Translations under genes and position numbers: made by a program
NCBI RefSeq assembly: GCF_000469545.1
Contig: NZ_KI273051.1
Location: 129,597-193,596 of the forward strand
DNA length: 64,000 bases
Reading direction: 5' to 3'
Origin: Mitsuokella sp. oral taxon 131 str. W9106
GTDB lineage: Bacteria > Bacillota > Negativicutes > Selenomonadales > Selenomonadaceae
Part shown: in pieces, positions 1 to 8,922 of the stretch
How the letters are laid out: each line of letters starts with the position of its first letter
Position numbering within the stretch: the stretch's first letter is position 1
Notes under the pieces: model-generated
What the model was told of the DNA's origin: nothing
Database searches by the model: none
What the model saw: only the letters and a program-made list of their open reading frames with translations

Positions 1-31
1 GTCCGGAGTTCAAATCTCTGTGCCGCCACCA
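1..31 (+). tRNA. tRNA 3' end (partial)
   Basis: The first bases form the end of a tRNA that begins before the window. The T arm has a five-pair stem (4-8 with 16-20) closing the loop TTCAAAT. It is followed by the seven-base 3' acceptor strand at 21-27, discriminator A at 28 and an encoded CCA at 29-31. The anticodon lies outside the window, so the amino acid cannot be named. Confidence 0.8.
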
Positions 32-41
32 TCGTGACTGC

Positions 42-63
42 AGCCCCTTTTTAGGGGCTTTTC
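42..63 (+). terminator. Terminator after the tRNA
   Basis: AGCCCC (42-47) pairs with GGGGCT (54-59) around a T-rich loop and is followed by a short T run. It closes the tRNA transcript ahead of trpD. Confidence 0.75.
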
Positions 64-93
64 GTTTACGCGCATTACGAGGGAGGACGCAGT

Positions 94-1110
94 ATGATCA
101 AAGAGGCAATCGTCAAGGTCGTAGGAAAGGGAGACCTTTCCTACGAGGAAGCGTACGCGGTCATGAATGAGATCATGAACGGCGAGACGACACAGGTGCA
201 GAACGCGGCGTATCTCGCGGCGCTTTCGGCGAAGAGTGCGAAGGCGGAGACGATCCAAGAGATTGCGGGCTCTGCCAAGGCGATGCGCGACCATGCACGC
301 GCCGTCGCTCACACGATGGACGTTCTCGATATCGTCGGAACGGGCGGCGATCACTCGTGCAGCATCAACATTTCGACGACGGCTTCGATGATTATTGCGG
401 CGGCAGGCGTCAAGGTCGCCAAGCATGGCAATCGTGCGGCATCCTCGAAGTCGGGCGCGGCGGACTGTCTCGAAGCGCTCGGCGTCAATCTCGATCAGCC
501 GCCGGAGAAGGCGGTGCGCGAGCTTGAAGAGATCGGGCTATGCTTCCTCTTCGCACAGAAGTACCACGCGTCGATGAAGCACGTCGGGCAGGTCCGCCGC
601 GAGCTTGGCATCCGCACGGTCTTCAATATACTTGGCCCGCTCACGAATCCCGCGCATCCGACGCGCATGGTGCTCGGCGTCTACGACGAGTACCTTCTCG
701 AACCGCTCGCACAGGTGCTCCTCTCGCTTGGCGTGAAGCGCGGCATGGTCGTCTACGGCAAGGATTGCCTCGACGAGCTCTCGCTTTCCGCGCCGACTGC
801 CGTCTGCGAGTTCAAGGACGGTTGGTTCCGCCGCTACGAGGTCACGCCGGAGGAATACGGCCTTGCGCGCTGCACGAAGAAGGACATCGAGGGCGGCACG
901 CCGGAAGAAAACGCGGCTGTGACGCGCGCGATCCTCTCGGGCGGTACGGGCGCAAAGACGGACATCGTTCTCTTGAACGCAGGCGCGGCGATCTATGTCG
1001 GCGGCAAGGCGGAAAGCATTGCGGACGGCATCCGAGCTGCGCGCGACGTGGTCGCTTCCGGCGCGGCGATGAAGAAGCTGGAGGCGTTCAAGGCACTCTC
1101 CCATGCGTGA
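94..1110 (+). CDS. trpD: Anthranilate phosphoribosyltransferase TrpD
   Basis: Transfers the phosphoribosyl group of PRPP to anthranilate, the second step of tryptophan synthesis, in the cytosol. The 338-residue length is normal. The PRPP-binding GTGGD is at residues 82-86 and the conserved [12 protein letters not shown] loop at 110-121. The ATG follows GGGAGG by eight bases. No other trp gene lies within the window: the neighbours are a tRNA and the ribosomal rpmG-secE-nusG group. trpD therefore looks like a stand-alone copy here. It has no visible leader peptide or T-box in the 30 bases after the tRNA terminator. Family assignment is secure. Confidence 0.97.
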   Translation: MIKEAIVKVVGKGDLSYEEAYAVMNEIMNGETTQVQNAAYLAALSAKSAKAETIQEIAGSAKAMRDHARAVAHTMDVLDIVGTGGDHSCSINISTTASMIIAAAGVKVAKHGNRAASSKSGAADCLEALGVNLDQPPEKAVRELEEIGLCFLFAQKYHASMKHVGQVRRELGIRTVFNILGPLTNPAHPTRMVLGVYDEYLLEPLAQVLLSLGVKRGMVVYGKDCLDELSLSAPTAVCEFKDGWFRRYEVTPEEYGLARCTKKDIEGGTPEENAAVTRAILSGGTGAKTDIVLLNAGAAIYVGGKAESIADGIRAARDVVASGAAMKKLEAFKALSHA

Positions 1111-1176
1111 TTTTCTCTATGAAATGTTCTATTCGTGTAGGCGGCATGAGCGGCTTGCCAAAACGAAAAATGTTGG

Positions 1177-1205
1177 TTGACAGGCATGGACGTTTATGCT
1201 AGATT
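1177..1205 (+). promoter_or_regulatory. Sigma-A promoter for rpmG-secE-nusG
   Basis: TTGACA at 1177-1182 and TAGATT at 1200-1205 are separated by exactly 17 bases. The site lies 57 bases upstream of the rpmG start in the trpD-rpmG gap. Confidence 0.8.
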
Positions 1206-1261
1206 GTATAGGTGACATTATGCAATGGATCTAAATTTCGAGCGTAAGGGGTGTTAACGAG

Positions 1262-1411
1262 ATGCGCAACAATATTACGTTGGAGTGCACGGAGTGCCAT
1301 AGCCGCAACTACCGCACCAACAAGAATAAGAAGAACGATCCGGATCGCCTGGAGTTCAATAAGTACTGCAAGTTCTGCAAGAAGCACACGGTACATAAGG
1401 AAACGAAGTGA
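1262..1411 (+). CDS. rpmG: Ribosomal protein bL33
   Basis: A 49-residue large-subunit ribosomal protein. Two CxxC pairs (C9/C12 and C36/C39) make this the zinc-ribbon form of L33. The sequence is basic, with an NKNKKN stretch at 20-25. The ATG lies after AAGGGG. It is first in the rpmG-secE-nusG run behind a consensus promoter. That order is conserved in Firmicutes, which supports the call despite the small size. Confidence 0.95.
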   Translation: MRNNITLECTECHSRNYRTNKNKKNDPDRLEFNKYCKFCKKHTVHKETK

Positions 1412-1444
1412 TTCGGGTTCTTTTGGGGCGAATGGAGATGTGAG

Positions 1445-1624
1445 ATGGCGGTGAAGAAGTTTCTCGACGAAGTCGTCGCAGAGATGAAAAAGGTGTCTTG
1501 GTCCACGAGACGGGAACTTTTCACCTATACGGGCGTCGTCGGCATCGCAGTCGTTGTCGTCTGTGTCTTGATTTGGATTTGCGATACGATCTTCGCGAGA
1601 GTGTTCAACATCATTTTGCGGTAA
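1445..1624 (+). CDS. secE: Preprotein translocase subunit SecE
   Basis: A 59-residue single-span subunit that clamps SecY in the SecYEG channel. The amphipathic N-terminal half carries the family signature EMKKVSWSTRREL (residues 13-25). A hydrophobic segment follows at about 29-48. The length matches the short Firmicute form. It sits 33 bases after rpmG and 15 bases before nusG, the usual co-transcribed arrangement. Confidence 0.95.
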   Translation: MAVKKFLDEVVAEMKKVSWSTRRELFTYTGVVGIAVVVVCVLIWICDTIFARVFNIILR

Positions 1625-1639
1625 GCTGGGTGAGGAAAA

Positions 1640-2191
1640 GTGGCGGACAAAGAAGAACTCGATCTGCATAAGGACAATCCGGGCAGGGCATGGTACGTGA
1701 TTCATACCTATTCGGGCTATGAGAACAAAGTCAAGGCGAATCTTGAGCGCCTCATCCATACGGCGAATATGGAAGACATGATCTTTGGCGTCGTCGTCCC
1801 GATGGAGGATGAGGTCGAGATCAAGGATGGACACGAAAAGGTCGTTCCGCGCAAGGTGTTTCCGGGCTACGTGCTCGTCGACATGGTCGTCGATGAACGC
1901 TCGTGGTACGTTGTGCGCAACACGACGGGCGTAACGGGGTTTGTCGGCTCGGAAAAACACCCGATCCCGCTTACGCCTGCCGAAGCGCAGCGCATTTTGC
2001 AGGGCGGCATCACGGAAAGAGAGAAGGCGGCGCCCGAAGTCGCGGTCGGCGACGCAGTCCGCATCAAGGCGGGCGTGTTTGAAAACTACGAAGGCACCAT
2101 CTCCGAAATCGATACGGAGAAAGCGCGTCTCAAGGTCATCGTCGATGGAACGCCCGTGGAGATGGGTTTCCGTGAGGTCGAGAGGATCTGA
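1640..2191 (+). CDS. nusG: Transcription termination/antitermination protein NusG
   Basis: Binds RNA polymerase and modulates pausing, Rho function and transcription-translation coupling. The 183 residues contain the NGN domain (WYVIHTYSGYENKVKANL at about 18-35; RKVFPGYVLV near 71-80). A C-terminal KOW domain begins around residue 130 (GDAVRIKAGVFENYEG). The start is a GTG preceded by GAGGAAAA, only 15 bases after secE. The call is secure from both domains and the neighbours. Confidence 0.97.
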   Translation: MADKEELDLHKDNPGRAWYVIHTYSGYENKVKANLERLIHTANMEDMIFGVVVPMEDEVEIKDGHEKVVPRKVFPGYVLVDMVVDERSWYVVRNTTGVTGFVGSEKHPIPLTPAEAQRILQGGITEREKAAPEVAVGDAVRIKAGVFENYEGTISEIDTEKARLKVIVDGTPVEMGFREVERI

Positions 2192-2228
2192 CTTAGGCGA
2201 TGGATATCCTTATTAGGAGGTGAAATCA

Positions 2229-2654
2229 ATGGCAAAGAAAGTTTCTAAGATCGTGAAGCTTCAGGTCGCGGCTGGCAAGGCGAATCCGGCTCCCCCGGTC
2301 GGACCTGCACTCGGCCAGGCCGGCGTCAACATCATGGGCTTCTGCAAGGAATTCAATGAGCGAACGAAGCAGCAGGCTGGGCTGATCATCCCGGTCGTCA
2401 TTACGGTTTTTGAGGATCGTTCCTTCACGTTCATCACGAAGACCCCGCCGGCAGCGGTCCTTCTGAAGAAGGCCGCCGGCATCGATAAGGCTTCGGGCGA
2501 GCCGAACAAGACGAAGGTCGCAAAGCTCCCTCGCGCAAAGGCACAGGAAATCGCACAGAGCAAGATGGCCGACCTCAATGCTGCCGATATCGAAGCCGCT
2601 ACCCGCATGATCGAGGGCACGGCACGCAGCATGGGCATCGAGATCGTCGATTGA
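2229..2654 (+). CDS. rplK: Ribosomal protein uL11
   Basis: An L7/L12-stalk base protein that binds 23S rRNA in the GTPase-associated region. Its 141 residues include the conserved [17 protein letters not shown] segment near the N-terminus. AGGAGGTG at 2214-2221 sets the ATG at 2229; an in-frame GTG at 2220 lies inside the SD itself. It follows nusG by 37 bases and precedes rplA, the standard order. Confidence 0.97.
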   Translation: MAKKVSKIVKLQVAAGKANPAPPVGPALGQAGVNIMGFCKEFNERTKQQAGLIIPVVITVFEDRSFTFITKTPPAAVLLKKAAGIDKASGEPNKTKVAKLPRAKAQEIAQSKMADLNAADIEAATRMIEGTARSMGIEIVD

Positions 2655-2722
2655 TTCGATGATGCTGCCCTTCCTCCGGTGGGAGGCAATACCGTTTGAA
2701 CCACGAAAAGGAGAACATGGAA

Positions 2723-3403
2723 ATGTCTAAGACTGGCAAGAAATATCAGGAAGCTGCCAAGCTCGTCGAAGCGGGCAAGCTCTATACGCCTGCTGAGGCA
2801 ATGGATCTCGTCAAGAAGACGGCGACGAAGAAATTCGATGAAACGATCGAGCTTCACGTCCGGCTCGGCGTCGATCCGAAGTACGCGGACCAGCAGGTTC
2901 GCGGTGCGATGGTCCTGCCGCATGGCACGGGCAAGTCGAAGCGCGTCCTCGTCTTTGCAAAAGGCGAGAAGGTCAAGGAGGCGGAAGCTGCAGGTGCAGA
3001 CTTCGTCGGCTCCGATGAAATCGTCCAGAAGATCCAGGGCGGCTGGCTCGACTTTGATGTCGCAGTCGCTACGCCGGACATGATGGGGACGGTCGGCCGT
3101 CTCGGCAAGGTCCTCGGACCCCGCGGCCTCATGCCGAACCCGAAGCTGGGGACAGTCACGATGGATCTCACGAAGGCGATCTCCGAGATTAAAGCAGGTA
3201 AAGTCGAATACCGCACGGACAAGGCGGGCAATGTGCACTGCCCGATTGGCAAGGCGTCGTTCGATGCTGAGAAGCTTCAGCAGAACTTCCAAGCCCTGAT
3301 TGATACATTGAACCGCGTCAAGCCGTCGGCGGCAAAAGGTCAGTACATGCGCTCCATCACGGTCAGCGCAACGATGGGACCGGGCGTGCCGATCCAGATC
3401 TAA
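2723..3403 (+). CDS. rplA: Ribosomal protein uL1
   Basis: L1-stalk protein of the large subunit, often also a translational repressor of its own operon in other bacteria. About 226 residues from [11 protein letters not shown], with the family block [27 protein letters not shown] at 2707-2713 is nine bases from the ATG at 2723. An ATG at 2717 is only three bases away, and a TTG at 2696 lies before the SD. The 2723 start is therefore preferred. Confidence 0.96.
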   Translation: MSKTGKKYQEAAKLVEAGKLYTPAEAMDLVKKTATKKFDETIELHVRLGVDPKYADQQVRGAMVLPHGTGKSKRVLVFAKGEKVKEAEAAGADFVGSDEIVQKIQGGWLDFDVAVATPDMMGTVGRLGKVLGPRGLMPNPKLGTVTMDLTKAISEIKAGKVEYRTDKAGNVHCPIGKASFDAEKLQQNFQALIDTLNRVKPSAAKGQYMRSITVSATMGPGVPIQI

Positions 3404-3439
3404 GAAGCGCGTTCAAGGGAGGAGCGATCCTCTATCATC

Positions 3440-3559
3440 ATACGAAGGCTGCAGACAGCAGGTTTGAGTCACTCATCTAACGGTACGTCGTACCGCCTGC
3501 CGAGGCCGGAGCCACGACTTTGAAATTGTGATCTCCGGCGTACAGCCGGAGGTTTTCTT
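3440..3559 (+). promoter_or_regulatory. Ribosomal protein L10 leader with attenuator hairpin
   Basis: The rplA-rplJ gap carries the conserved L10-leader segments: GCAGACAGCAGGT around 3450-3462, and CTGCCGAGGC around 3497-3506, which pairs with it. A GC-rich hairpin follows (CTCCGGC 3533-3539 with GCCGGAG 3545-3551) and then GTTTTCTT. It resembles the autoregulatory leader bound by L10-(L7/L12) complexes in Firmicutes. The class call is by pattern; I have not run a covariance model. Confidence 0.8.
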
Positions 3560-3596
3560 ATTTGCTTTGAAATTTACAGCGATGGGAGGTGTAAGA

Positions 3597-4139
3597 ATGA
3601 GCAAGATCAGTCCAGAAAAGAAGGCCGTTGTCGCGGAGCTCACCGAACAGCTCAAGTCCGCGAAGGGCGTTGTCCTCACGAGCTACAAGGGCCTTACGGT
3701 TGCACAGGACACGGAACTGCGCCGCGAGCTCCGCGCTGCCGGCGTTTCGTACCACGTCGTCAAGAATACGATGATGCACCTCGCAGCGGATGCAGCGGGC
3801 ATGAACGAGATCGACGAGCACCTTGCGGGCACGACGGCGTTCGCATTCTCGGCAGAGGATGCGGTCGCTCCCGCGAAGGTCATCTGCGGCTTCATCAAGA
3901 AGAACAAGCTCGATGAGTCGGAGCTCCTGACCGTCAAGGTCGGTGCCATCGAAGGGCAGGTCGTGGGCGTCAAGGAAGTCAAGGCGCTCGCCGAACTTCC
4001 GTCCCGCGAGGAACTCATCGCCAAGATGCTTGGCAGCATGAATGCGCCGATTTCCAACACGGTTGGTGTCCTGCAGGGCGTTATCCGCAAGGCCGTCTAT
4101 GTGCTTGAGGCAATCCGCGAGCAGAAGGCGTCCGCATAA
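3597..4139 (+). CDS. rplJ: Ribosomal protein uL10
   Basis: Stalk protein that anchors L7/L12 dimers to the ribosome. About 180 residues from MSKISPEKK, with the typical [20 protein letters not shown] start. The C-terminal helix region needed for L7/L12 binding ends in EQKASA. GGGAGGTG just before 3597 fixes the ATG; the frame stays open upstream to 3528, but that part belongs to the L10 leader. rplL follows 50 bases downstream. Confidence 0.96.
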   Translation: MSKISPEKKAVVAELTEQLKSAKGVVLTSYKGLTVAQDTELRRELRAAGVSYHVVKNTMMHLAADAAGMNEIDEHLAGTTAFAFSAEDAVAPAKVICGFIKKNKLDESELLTVKVGAIEGQVVGVKEVKALAELPSREELIAKMLGSMNAPISNTVGVLQGVIRKAVYVLEAIREQKASA

Positions 4140-4189
4140 GCGAATCGCATAAGAAGAAAATCGAATTCAAATTATTGGAGGAAAAGACA

Positions 4190-4561
4190 ATGACGAAAGA
4201 AGAAATCATGGAAGCCATTGAAGGCATGACTGTCCTCGAGCTGTCCGAGCTCGTCAAGGCTATGGAGGAGAAGTTCGGCGTCAGCGCTGCTGCTCCGGTC
4301 GCGGTTGCTGCTGCAGGCGGCGCTGCTGCTGCTGCAGGCGGCGAAGAGAAGACCGAGTTCACGGTCGTTCTCACGGCTGTTGGCGATAAGAAAATCAACG
4401 TCATCAAGGCTGTCCGTGAGGCTACGGGCCTTGGGCTTAAGGAAGCAAAGGCACTCGTTGACGGCGCTCCGGCTCCGATCAAGGAGAATGCCCCCAAGGC
4501 TGACGCTGAGGCACTCAAGGCGAAGCTCGAAGAGGCTGGCGCTAAGGTTGAGCTGAAGTAA
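4190..4561 (+). CDS. rplL: Ribosomal protein bL7/L12
   Basis: Stalk protein that recruits translation factors. 123 residues: an N-terminal dimerisation domain ([20 protein letters not shown]), an Ala/Gly-rich hinge around 36-54, and a C-terminal factor-binding domain ([20 protein letters not shown]). TTGGAGG at 4175-4181 places the start at 4190. The gene is closed by a strong terminator. Confidence 0.97.
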   Translation: MTKEEIMEAIEGMTVLELSELVKAMEEKFGVSAAAPVAVAAAGGAAAAAGGEEKTEFTVVLTAVGDKKINVIKAVREATGLGLKEAKALVDGAPAPIKENAPKADAEALKAKLEEAGAKVELK

Positions 4562-4580
4562 GGCTCGCTTCACAAAAAAA

Positions 4581-4610
4581 GAACTGTCTCCGAAGGAGAC
4601 AGTTCTTTTT
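4581..4610 (+). terminator. Terminator after rplL
   Basis: GAACTGTCTCC (4581-4591) pairs perfectly with GGAGACAGTTC (4595-4605) around GAA and is followed by five T. A preceding A run could let it act in both directions. Confidence 0.95.
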
Positions 4611-4669
4611 GTTTTGACCGTGCCTTGGAAATCACTTCACGGCACATTGGATTCAAGGAGGGATCTTTT

Positions 4670-6004
4670 ATGCAGGCACAGACGGAAGAGCATGGCGTCC
4701 TCAGCCGATTATTCAAGCTGCGCGAAAAAAACACGACGGTCCGCACGGAGGTCATCGCAGGCTTCACAACCTTTATCGCACTCGCCTACATCATGTTCGT
4801 CAACCCGAATATCCTGGCGGATGCGGGCATTCCGAAGGAAGCGGCGATCGCCTCGACGATCTGGATCGCAGCGCTTTCGACGATGGTCATGGGCGTGTTC
4901 GCGAACTATCCGGTCGCCATGGCGCCGGGCATGGGGCTCAATGCGTTCTTCGCTTACTACGTCTGCGGCGTCCTCGGACTTCACTGGACGGTCGCGCTCG
5001 GCGCCGTGTTCTTCTCCGGCATTTTCTTTCTCATCCTGACGATCAGCCATATCCGCCAAGCGATCATCGGCGCCGTGCCGACGAACCTGCGCCGTGCGAT
5101 CGGCGTCGGCATCGGCCTTTTTATCGCATTCGTCGGGCTCAAGGGAACGGGGCTGATCATCAGCGATCCGGCGACCTTCATCACGCTCGGCCATGTGACG
5201 CAGCCGACGACGGCACTCGCGCTCTTCGGGCTCGTCTTCACGGCGGGGCTCATGGCGCGCGGCGTGCAGGGCGCCATCCTGCTCGGCATCATCGTGACGA
5301 CGATCCTCTCGATGGCGTTCGGCATATCGGCAGCGCCGCACGGCGTCGCGGACATCATCAGCACATCGCTGCCGCATATGGGCGAGACGTTTGCGAAGCT
5401 TGATATCGCTGGCGCATGGGACTACGGCATCTTCTCGATCATCTTCACGTTCACCGTCGTCGAGCTCTTCGATAATATGGGCACGCTTATCGGTCTCACG
5501 TCGAAAGCGAAGATGGTGAAATCAAACGGCGAGATCGAAAATCTCGACCGTGCACTCACGACGGATGCGTGCGGCACGATCATAAGCTCCGTCTTCGGCA
5601 CATCGACGGTCACGAGCTACATCGAGAGCGCCGCGGGCATCGCAGCGGGCGGCAAGACGGGGCTCACGGCCGTGACAGTCGCGATCCTCTTTATCGTCTC
5701 CCTGCTCTTTGCTCCGCTCATCGGCCTCGTGCCGGGCTTTGCTACGGCGCCCTCGCTCGTGCTCGTCGGCGCGCTCATGATGAGCGAGGTCGGCAAGATC
5801 GAGTTCCAGGATTTCACGGACGGACTGCCCGCCTTCCTCACGATCATCATGATGCCGCTCACGTCGAGCATCGCGAACGGCTTCGCGTTCGGCTTCATCA
5901 GCTACTCCATCGTCAAGACGCTCGGCGGCAAGGCGAGGGAAGTCAGCCTCATCATGTGGCTCGTGAGCATCGCTTTCATCATCAATCTCTTCCTGCGTTC
6001 TTGA
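4670..6004 (+). CDS. Purine (adenine/guanine/hypoxanthine) permease, AzgA/PbuG type
   Basis: Predicted inner-membrane proton symporter for purine bases, 444 residues with about 12-14 hydrophobic segments. The family blocks are visible: TEVIAGFTTFIALAYIMFVNP near the N-terminus and APGMGLNAFFAYYV in segment 3. FTVVELFDNMGTLIGL in the middle is also characteristic. AAGGAGGG lies before the ATG at 4670. It stands alone after the rplL terminator. No purine riboswitch is evident in the 60 bases between them. The exact base transported cannot be read from sequence. Confidence 0.93.
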   Translation: MQAQTEEHGVLSRLFKLREKNTTVRTEVIAGFTTFIALAYIMFVNPNILADAGIPKEAAIASTIWIAALSTMVMGVFANYPVAMAPGMGLNAFFAYYVCGVLGLHWTVALGAVFFSGIFFLILTISHIRQAIIGAVPTNLRRAIGVGIGLFIAFVGLKGTGLIISDPATFITLGHVTQPTTALALFGLVFTAGLMARGVQGAILLGIIVTTILSMAFGISAAPHGVADIISTSLPHMGETFAKLDIAGAWDYGIFSIIFTFTVVELFDNMGTLIGLTSKAKMVKSNGEIENLDRALTTDACGTIISSVFGTSTVTSYIESAAGIAAGGKTGLTAVTVAILFIVSLLFAPLIGLVPGFATAPSLVLVGALMMSEVGKIEFQDFTDGLPAFLTIIMMPLTSSIANGFAFGFISYSIVKTLGGKAREVSLIMWLVSIAFIINLFLRS

Positions 6005-6024
6005 CAAAGGCAGGACGCTATGAT

Positions 6025-6140
6025 ACGATAGGTATCCGTAGGCGCACGTATTGCGCCTTTCCCCAACCGCACGGCGAGGCGGCGCGAGCCATAAGGCGGC
6101 GAAAGCCGCGCCGAAGCCGGCGAGTACGAATCCAGGGAGG
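6025..6140 (+). promoter_or_regulatory. Candidate L21 leader upstream of rplU
   Basis: The structured, GC-rich gap before rplU ends in GAAGCCGGCGAGTACGAATCC followed directly by the SD. That is like the conserved 3' part of the L21-leader family found before rplU in Firmicutes. Upstream pairing segments (GGCGGCG ... CGCCG) support a folded leader. This is assigned by motif resemblance and position only. Confidence 0.6.
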
Positions 6141-6148
6141 TGTAATGA

Positions 6149-6460
6149 ATGTACGCAATTATCAAGACGGGCGGCAAGCAGTACAAGGTCGCTGAGGGTG
6201 ATGTCATCCGCGTCGAGAAGCTCGCAGCAAGCGAGGGTGAGCAGGTCGTCTTTGACGAGGTCCTGACGGTCGTTGACGGCGAAGCGGTCAAGGTCGGAAA
6301 ACCGAGCGTCGCAGGCGCAAAAGTCACGGCGAAAGTCGAGGAACAGGGCAAGGCGAAGAAGATCCGCATCTTCAAGTACAAGGCGAAGTCGAACTACCGC
6401 AAACGACAGGGGCATCGCCAGCCGTTCACGAAGGTTGTCATTGAAAAGATCGAAGCCTGA
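6149..6460 (+). CDS. rplU: Ribosomal protein bL21
   Basis: 103-residue large-subunit protein starting [14 protein letters not shown], the family hallmark, and ending in the basic [22 protein letters not shown] region. GGGAGGTG lies before the ATG. It heads the rplU-prp-rpmA unit conserved in Firmicutes. Confidence 0.97.
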   Translation: MYAIIKTGGKQYKVAEGDVIRVEKLAASEGEQVVFDEVLTVVDGEAVKVGKPSVAGAKVTAKVEEQGKAKKIRIFKYKAKSNYRKRQGHRQPFTKVVIEKIEA

Positions 6461-6463
6461 TCC

Positions 6464-6805
6464 ATGATACGGGTCACGGTGACGAGAGAGGCAGACGGAA
6501 AGGTATCGGGCTACCAGGTCGAGGGCCACAGTGGCACGGCGGCGCATGGAGAGGATATCGTCTGCGCGGGCGTTTCGGCACTCGCGCAGACCGCCCTTTT
6601 AGGAATCGGCGAGTACCTGCATCGCGAGGTTTCATACAAAGTCGCGAGCGGAAAGCTCATGATGTGCCTGAAGGACGCACCCGATACAGAGACAGAAGCC
6701 GTTTTGCAGACGATGCTGCTGGGAATCCGTGCGATCGAGAGGATCCATCCCGAAGCCGTCTGCGTAAAGGAAAAAAGCGGAGGTGAGATACATGTTCCAG
6801 TTTGA
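6464..6805 (+). CDS. prp: Ribosomal-processing cysteine protease Prp
   Basis: Removes the N-terminal extension of bL27 in Firmicutes and related bacteria. The 113-residue protein has the family core [20 protein letters not shown], with the expected catalytic pair His22 and Cys34. It starts three bases after the rplU stop and overlaps the start of rpmA by 14 bases. The next gene encodes an L27 with exactly the kind of extension Prp cleaves, which makes the functional link strong. Confidence 0.95.
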   Translation: MIRVTVTREADGKVSGYQVEGHSGTAAHGEDIVCAGVSALAQTALLGIGEYLHREVSYKVASGKLMMCLKDAPDTETEAVLQTMLLGIRAIERIHPEAVCVKEKSGGEIHVPV

Positions 6806-7082
6806 TTTGCAGCTTTTTGCACATAAGAAGGGCGTCAGCTCCACGCGAAACGGTCGTGACAGCGAGGCGAAGCGCCTCGGGGTCAAGGAGCATGCCGGCA
6901 CGGTCGTGACGGCAGGCAGCATCCTCGTCCGCCAGCGCGGCACGCACTTTCATCCAGGGCACAACGTTGGCATCGGCAAGGACGACACGCTTTTTGCGAA
7001 GGTGGCAGGCAAGGTCGCGTTTGAGCGCAAGGGTCGCTACCGTCGTCAGATCAGTGTTTACACGGCAGAAGAGGCTATGTAA
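6792..7082 (+). CDS. rpmA: Ribosomal protein bL27 with cleavable N-terminal extension
   Basis: 96 residues from ATG at 6792, set by GGAGGTG at 6779-6785. The protein opens [10 protein letters not shown] followed by HKKG. In Firmicute L27 the segment up to FA is removed by Prp to expose the mature N-terminus that reaches the peptidyl-transferase centre. Cleavage is therefore expected between Ala10 and His11. The rest ([25 protein letters not shown]) is ordinary L27. Confidence 0.97.
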   Translation: MFQFDLQLFAHKKGVSSTRNGRDSEAKRLGVKEHAGTVVTAGSILVRQRGTHFHPGHNVGIGKDDTLFAKVAGKVAFERKGRYRRQISVYTAEEAM

Positions 7083-7093
7083 TGCATAAAATG

Positions 7094-7126
7094 CCTGCGC
7101 TCCTTCCTTTTGGAGTGCAGGTTTTT
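7094..7126 (+). terminator. Terminator after rpmA
   Basis: CCTGCGCTCC (7094-7103) pairs with GGAGTGCAGG (7112-7121) with one G-T pair; TTTTT follows. Confidence 0.9.
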
Positions 7127-7185
7127 CTTCTATCTAGAAGAAATATAGGGAAAACAGCGTTAGGCTGCGTTGTTGCTACGGAAGG

Positions 7186-7209
7186 ACCGGCGCGGCGGCG
7201 TCGGTTTTT
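7186..7209 (+). terminator. Second terminator-like hairpin upstream of obgE
   Basis: ACCGGCGC (7186-7193) pairs with GCGTCGGT (7198-7205), with a G-T pair, around GGCG and is followed by T5. It lies 55 bases before obgE, beyond the rpmA terminator, so it may attenuate transcripts entering obgE. Confidence 0.55.
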
Positions 7210-7263
7210 GTCGTATGGGCCAGTACGGCGTCCGTTGGCACCAAAAGCTCGAAAGGAGCCACT

Positions 7264-8544
7264 ATGCAATTCATCGACAGGACGCGCGTCATCGTCAAAG
7301 CGGGCGACGGCGGGCATGGCAAGTCCGCATTCCGCCGTGAGAAGTTCGTGCCGAAGGGCGGCCCTGCGGGCGGTGACGGCGGGCGTGGCGGCGATGTCGT
7401 ATGCATCGTCGATTCGAATCGGAACACGCTCTTGGACTTCCGCTACCATCGCAAGTTTCAGGCGAAAAATGGTGGGAACGGCGATATCAAGAACCAGTAC
7501 GGAAAGAACGCCGAGACATGCTTCATCAAAGTGCCGCCCGGAACGATAATAAAGGATGAGAAGACGGGCGAGCAAATCGCCGATCTCACGGAGATCGGGC
7601 AGATGGCTGTCGTCGCGAAAGGCGGGCGAGGCGGGCGCGGCAACGCGAAGTTTGCGAATGCGGCGAACCGCGCGCCGACGTTCGCCGAATTCGGCGAGCC
7701 GGGCGAGGCAAGAAACCTCATCCTGGAGCTGAAGCTCCTGGCGGACGTCGGCCTCGTCGGCTATCCGAGTGTCGGAAAATCGAGTCTTGTCGCGAGCTGC
7801 AGCGCCGCACGCCCCGAGATCGCTGATTATCCCTTCACGACGATCACGCCCGTGCTCGGCGTCGTCAGGACGGACTACGAGAAGAGCTTCGTCATGGCGG
7901 ATATCCCCGGCCTCATCGAGGGCGCGGCGGACGGCGTCGGGCTTGGGCATGATTTCCTGCGCCACGTCGAGCGCACGAAGCTCATCCTCCATATCGTCGA
8001 CGCGGCTGGCATCGAAGGGCGTGATCCCGTCGAGGATTACGCGAAGATCAACGTCGAGCTGAAGAAGTACAGCGAGAAGATCGCACGGCGCACGCAGGTT
8101 CTCGTCGCGAACAAGATCGACCTGCCCGAGGCGCAGGAAAACCTGCCGCGCCTGAAGGAACTCGCTGCGCGGGAGGGACTGAAGTTCTTCCCGATTTCCG
8201 CCGCGACGCGCGAGGGCATCAAGGAGCTCATCGCCTACGTCGGCGAATGGCTGGAGGACTATGTCGAGGAGCCGGAGACAGAAATGGGCGAAAAGGGATA
8301 CGAGCCGATGGAGGAGGATCCCGATCACGTGACGATCTCGCGAAACGATGCAGGCGACTTCATCGTGAGCGGAAAGGCACTCGAAAAACTCGTCCGAATG
8401 ACGAACTTCAGCAACGACGAAGCCGTGCGCCGCTTCCAGTACATTTGGCGCATCAAGGGAATCGATGCCAAGCTTATCGAACGCGGCATCAAGGAAGGAC
8501 AGACCGTCCGTATCGGCGCGATGGAGTTCGAGTACCGCGAATAA
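7264..8544 (+). CDS. obgE: GTPase ObgE/CgtA
   Basis: Ribosome-associated GTPase of large-subunit assembly and stress control. 426 residues: the glycine-rich OBG fold at 1-158 (GGPAGGDGGRGG), then the G domain with G1 GYPSVGKSS near 166-174 and G3 DIPGLIEGA. G4 NKIDLP and G5 ISAATREG follow. A C-terminal OCT domain lies at roughly 350-426, a feature of Gram-positive-type Obg. The start follows AAAGGAG. It is followed by yhbY, another ribosome-assembly gene. Confidence 0.97.
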   Translation: MQFIDRTRVIVKAGDGGHGKSAFRREKFVPKGGPAGGDGGRGGDVVCIVDSNRNTLLDFRYHRKFQAKNGGNGDIKNQYGKNAETCFIKVPPGTIIKDEKTGEQIADLTEIGQMAVVAKGGRGGRGNAKFANAANRAPTFAEFGEPGEARNLILELKLLADVGLVGYPSVGKSSLVASCSAARPEIADYPFTTITPVLGVVRTDYEKSFVMADIPGLIEGAADGVGLGHDFLRHVERTKLILHIVDAAGIEGRDPVEDYAKINVELKKYSEKIARRTQVLVANKIDLPEAQENLPRLKELAAREGLKFFPISAATREGIKELIAYVGEWLEDYVEEPETEMGEKGYEPMEEDPDHVTISRNDAGDFIVSGKALEKLVRMTNFSNDEAVRRFQYIWRIKGIDAKLIERGIKEGQTVRIGAMEFEYRE

Positions 8545-8572
8545 CCGACGATTCCGAATAGGAGGAACCAAT

Positions 8573-8875
8573 TTGATACGAAATTCACTCACGGGCAAAC
8601 AGAAGCGTTTCCTGCGCTCGCTCGGCATGACGACGGAGCCGTCCCTGCAGATCGGCAAGGATGGCGTGATGCCGACCGTCGTGCAGGCAGCCGTCGAGCA
8701 GCTCCAAAAGCGCGAGCTCATCAAGGTGCGCGTATTGCAGAACTGCATGATGCCGCCGAAGGATGCGATCACGATGCTCGCCGAGCGTGCGGATGTGAAC
8801 CTCGTCCAGATCATCGGGCGCAACGGACTCCTCTTTCGCCGCAATTTCGACAAGCCGAAGATCGAGCTGCCGTAG
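8573..8875 (+). CDS. yhbY: YhbY-type CRM-domain RNA-binding protein
   Basis: A small (100-residue) CRM-domain protein of the YhbY family, associated with pre-50S particles. The CRM core runs LTGKQKRFLRSLG ... LQIGKDG, with GRNGLLFRRN near the C-terminus matching the conserved GxxG loop. No ATG fits. TTG at 8573, seven bases after AGGAGG (8560-8565), is the likely start. It lies 28 bases downstream of obgE, consistent with co-transcription. Confidence 0.9.
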   Translation: MIRNSLTGKQKRFLRSLGMTTEPSLQIGKDGVMPTVVQAAVEQLQKRELIKVRVLQNCMMPPKDAITMLAERADVNLVQIIGRNGLLFRRNFDKPKIELP

Positions 8876-8922
8876 GGTGGGCGGGAAAGGTGAAATGCAG
8901 GGCATAGGCGAAGGAGCAAGGC

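Noticed and set aside
4561-4669. Purine riboswitch before the purine permease
   Set aside because: The gap holds the rplL terminator and about 60 more bases, too short for the three-way junction, and no conserved loop bases are seen.
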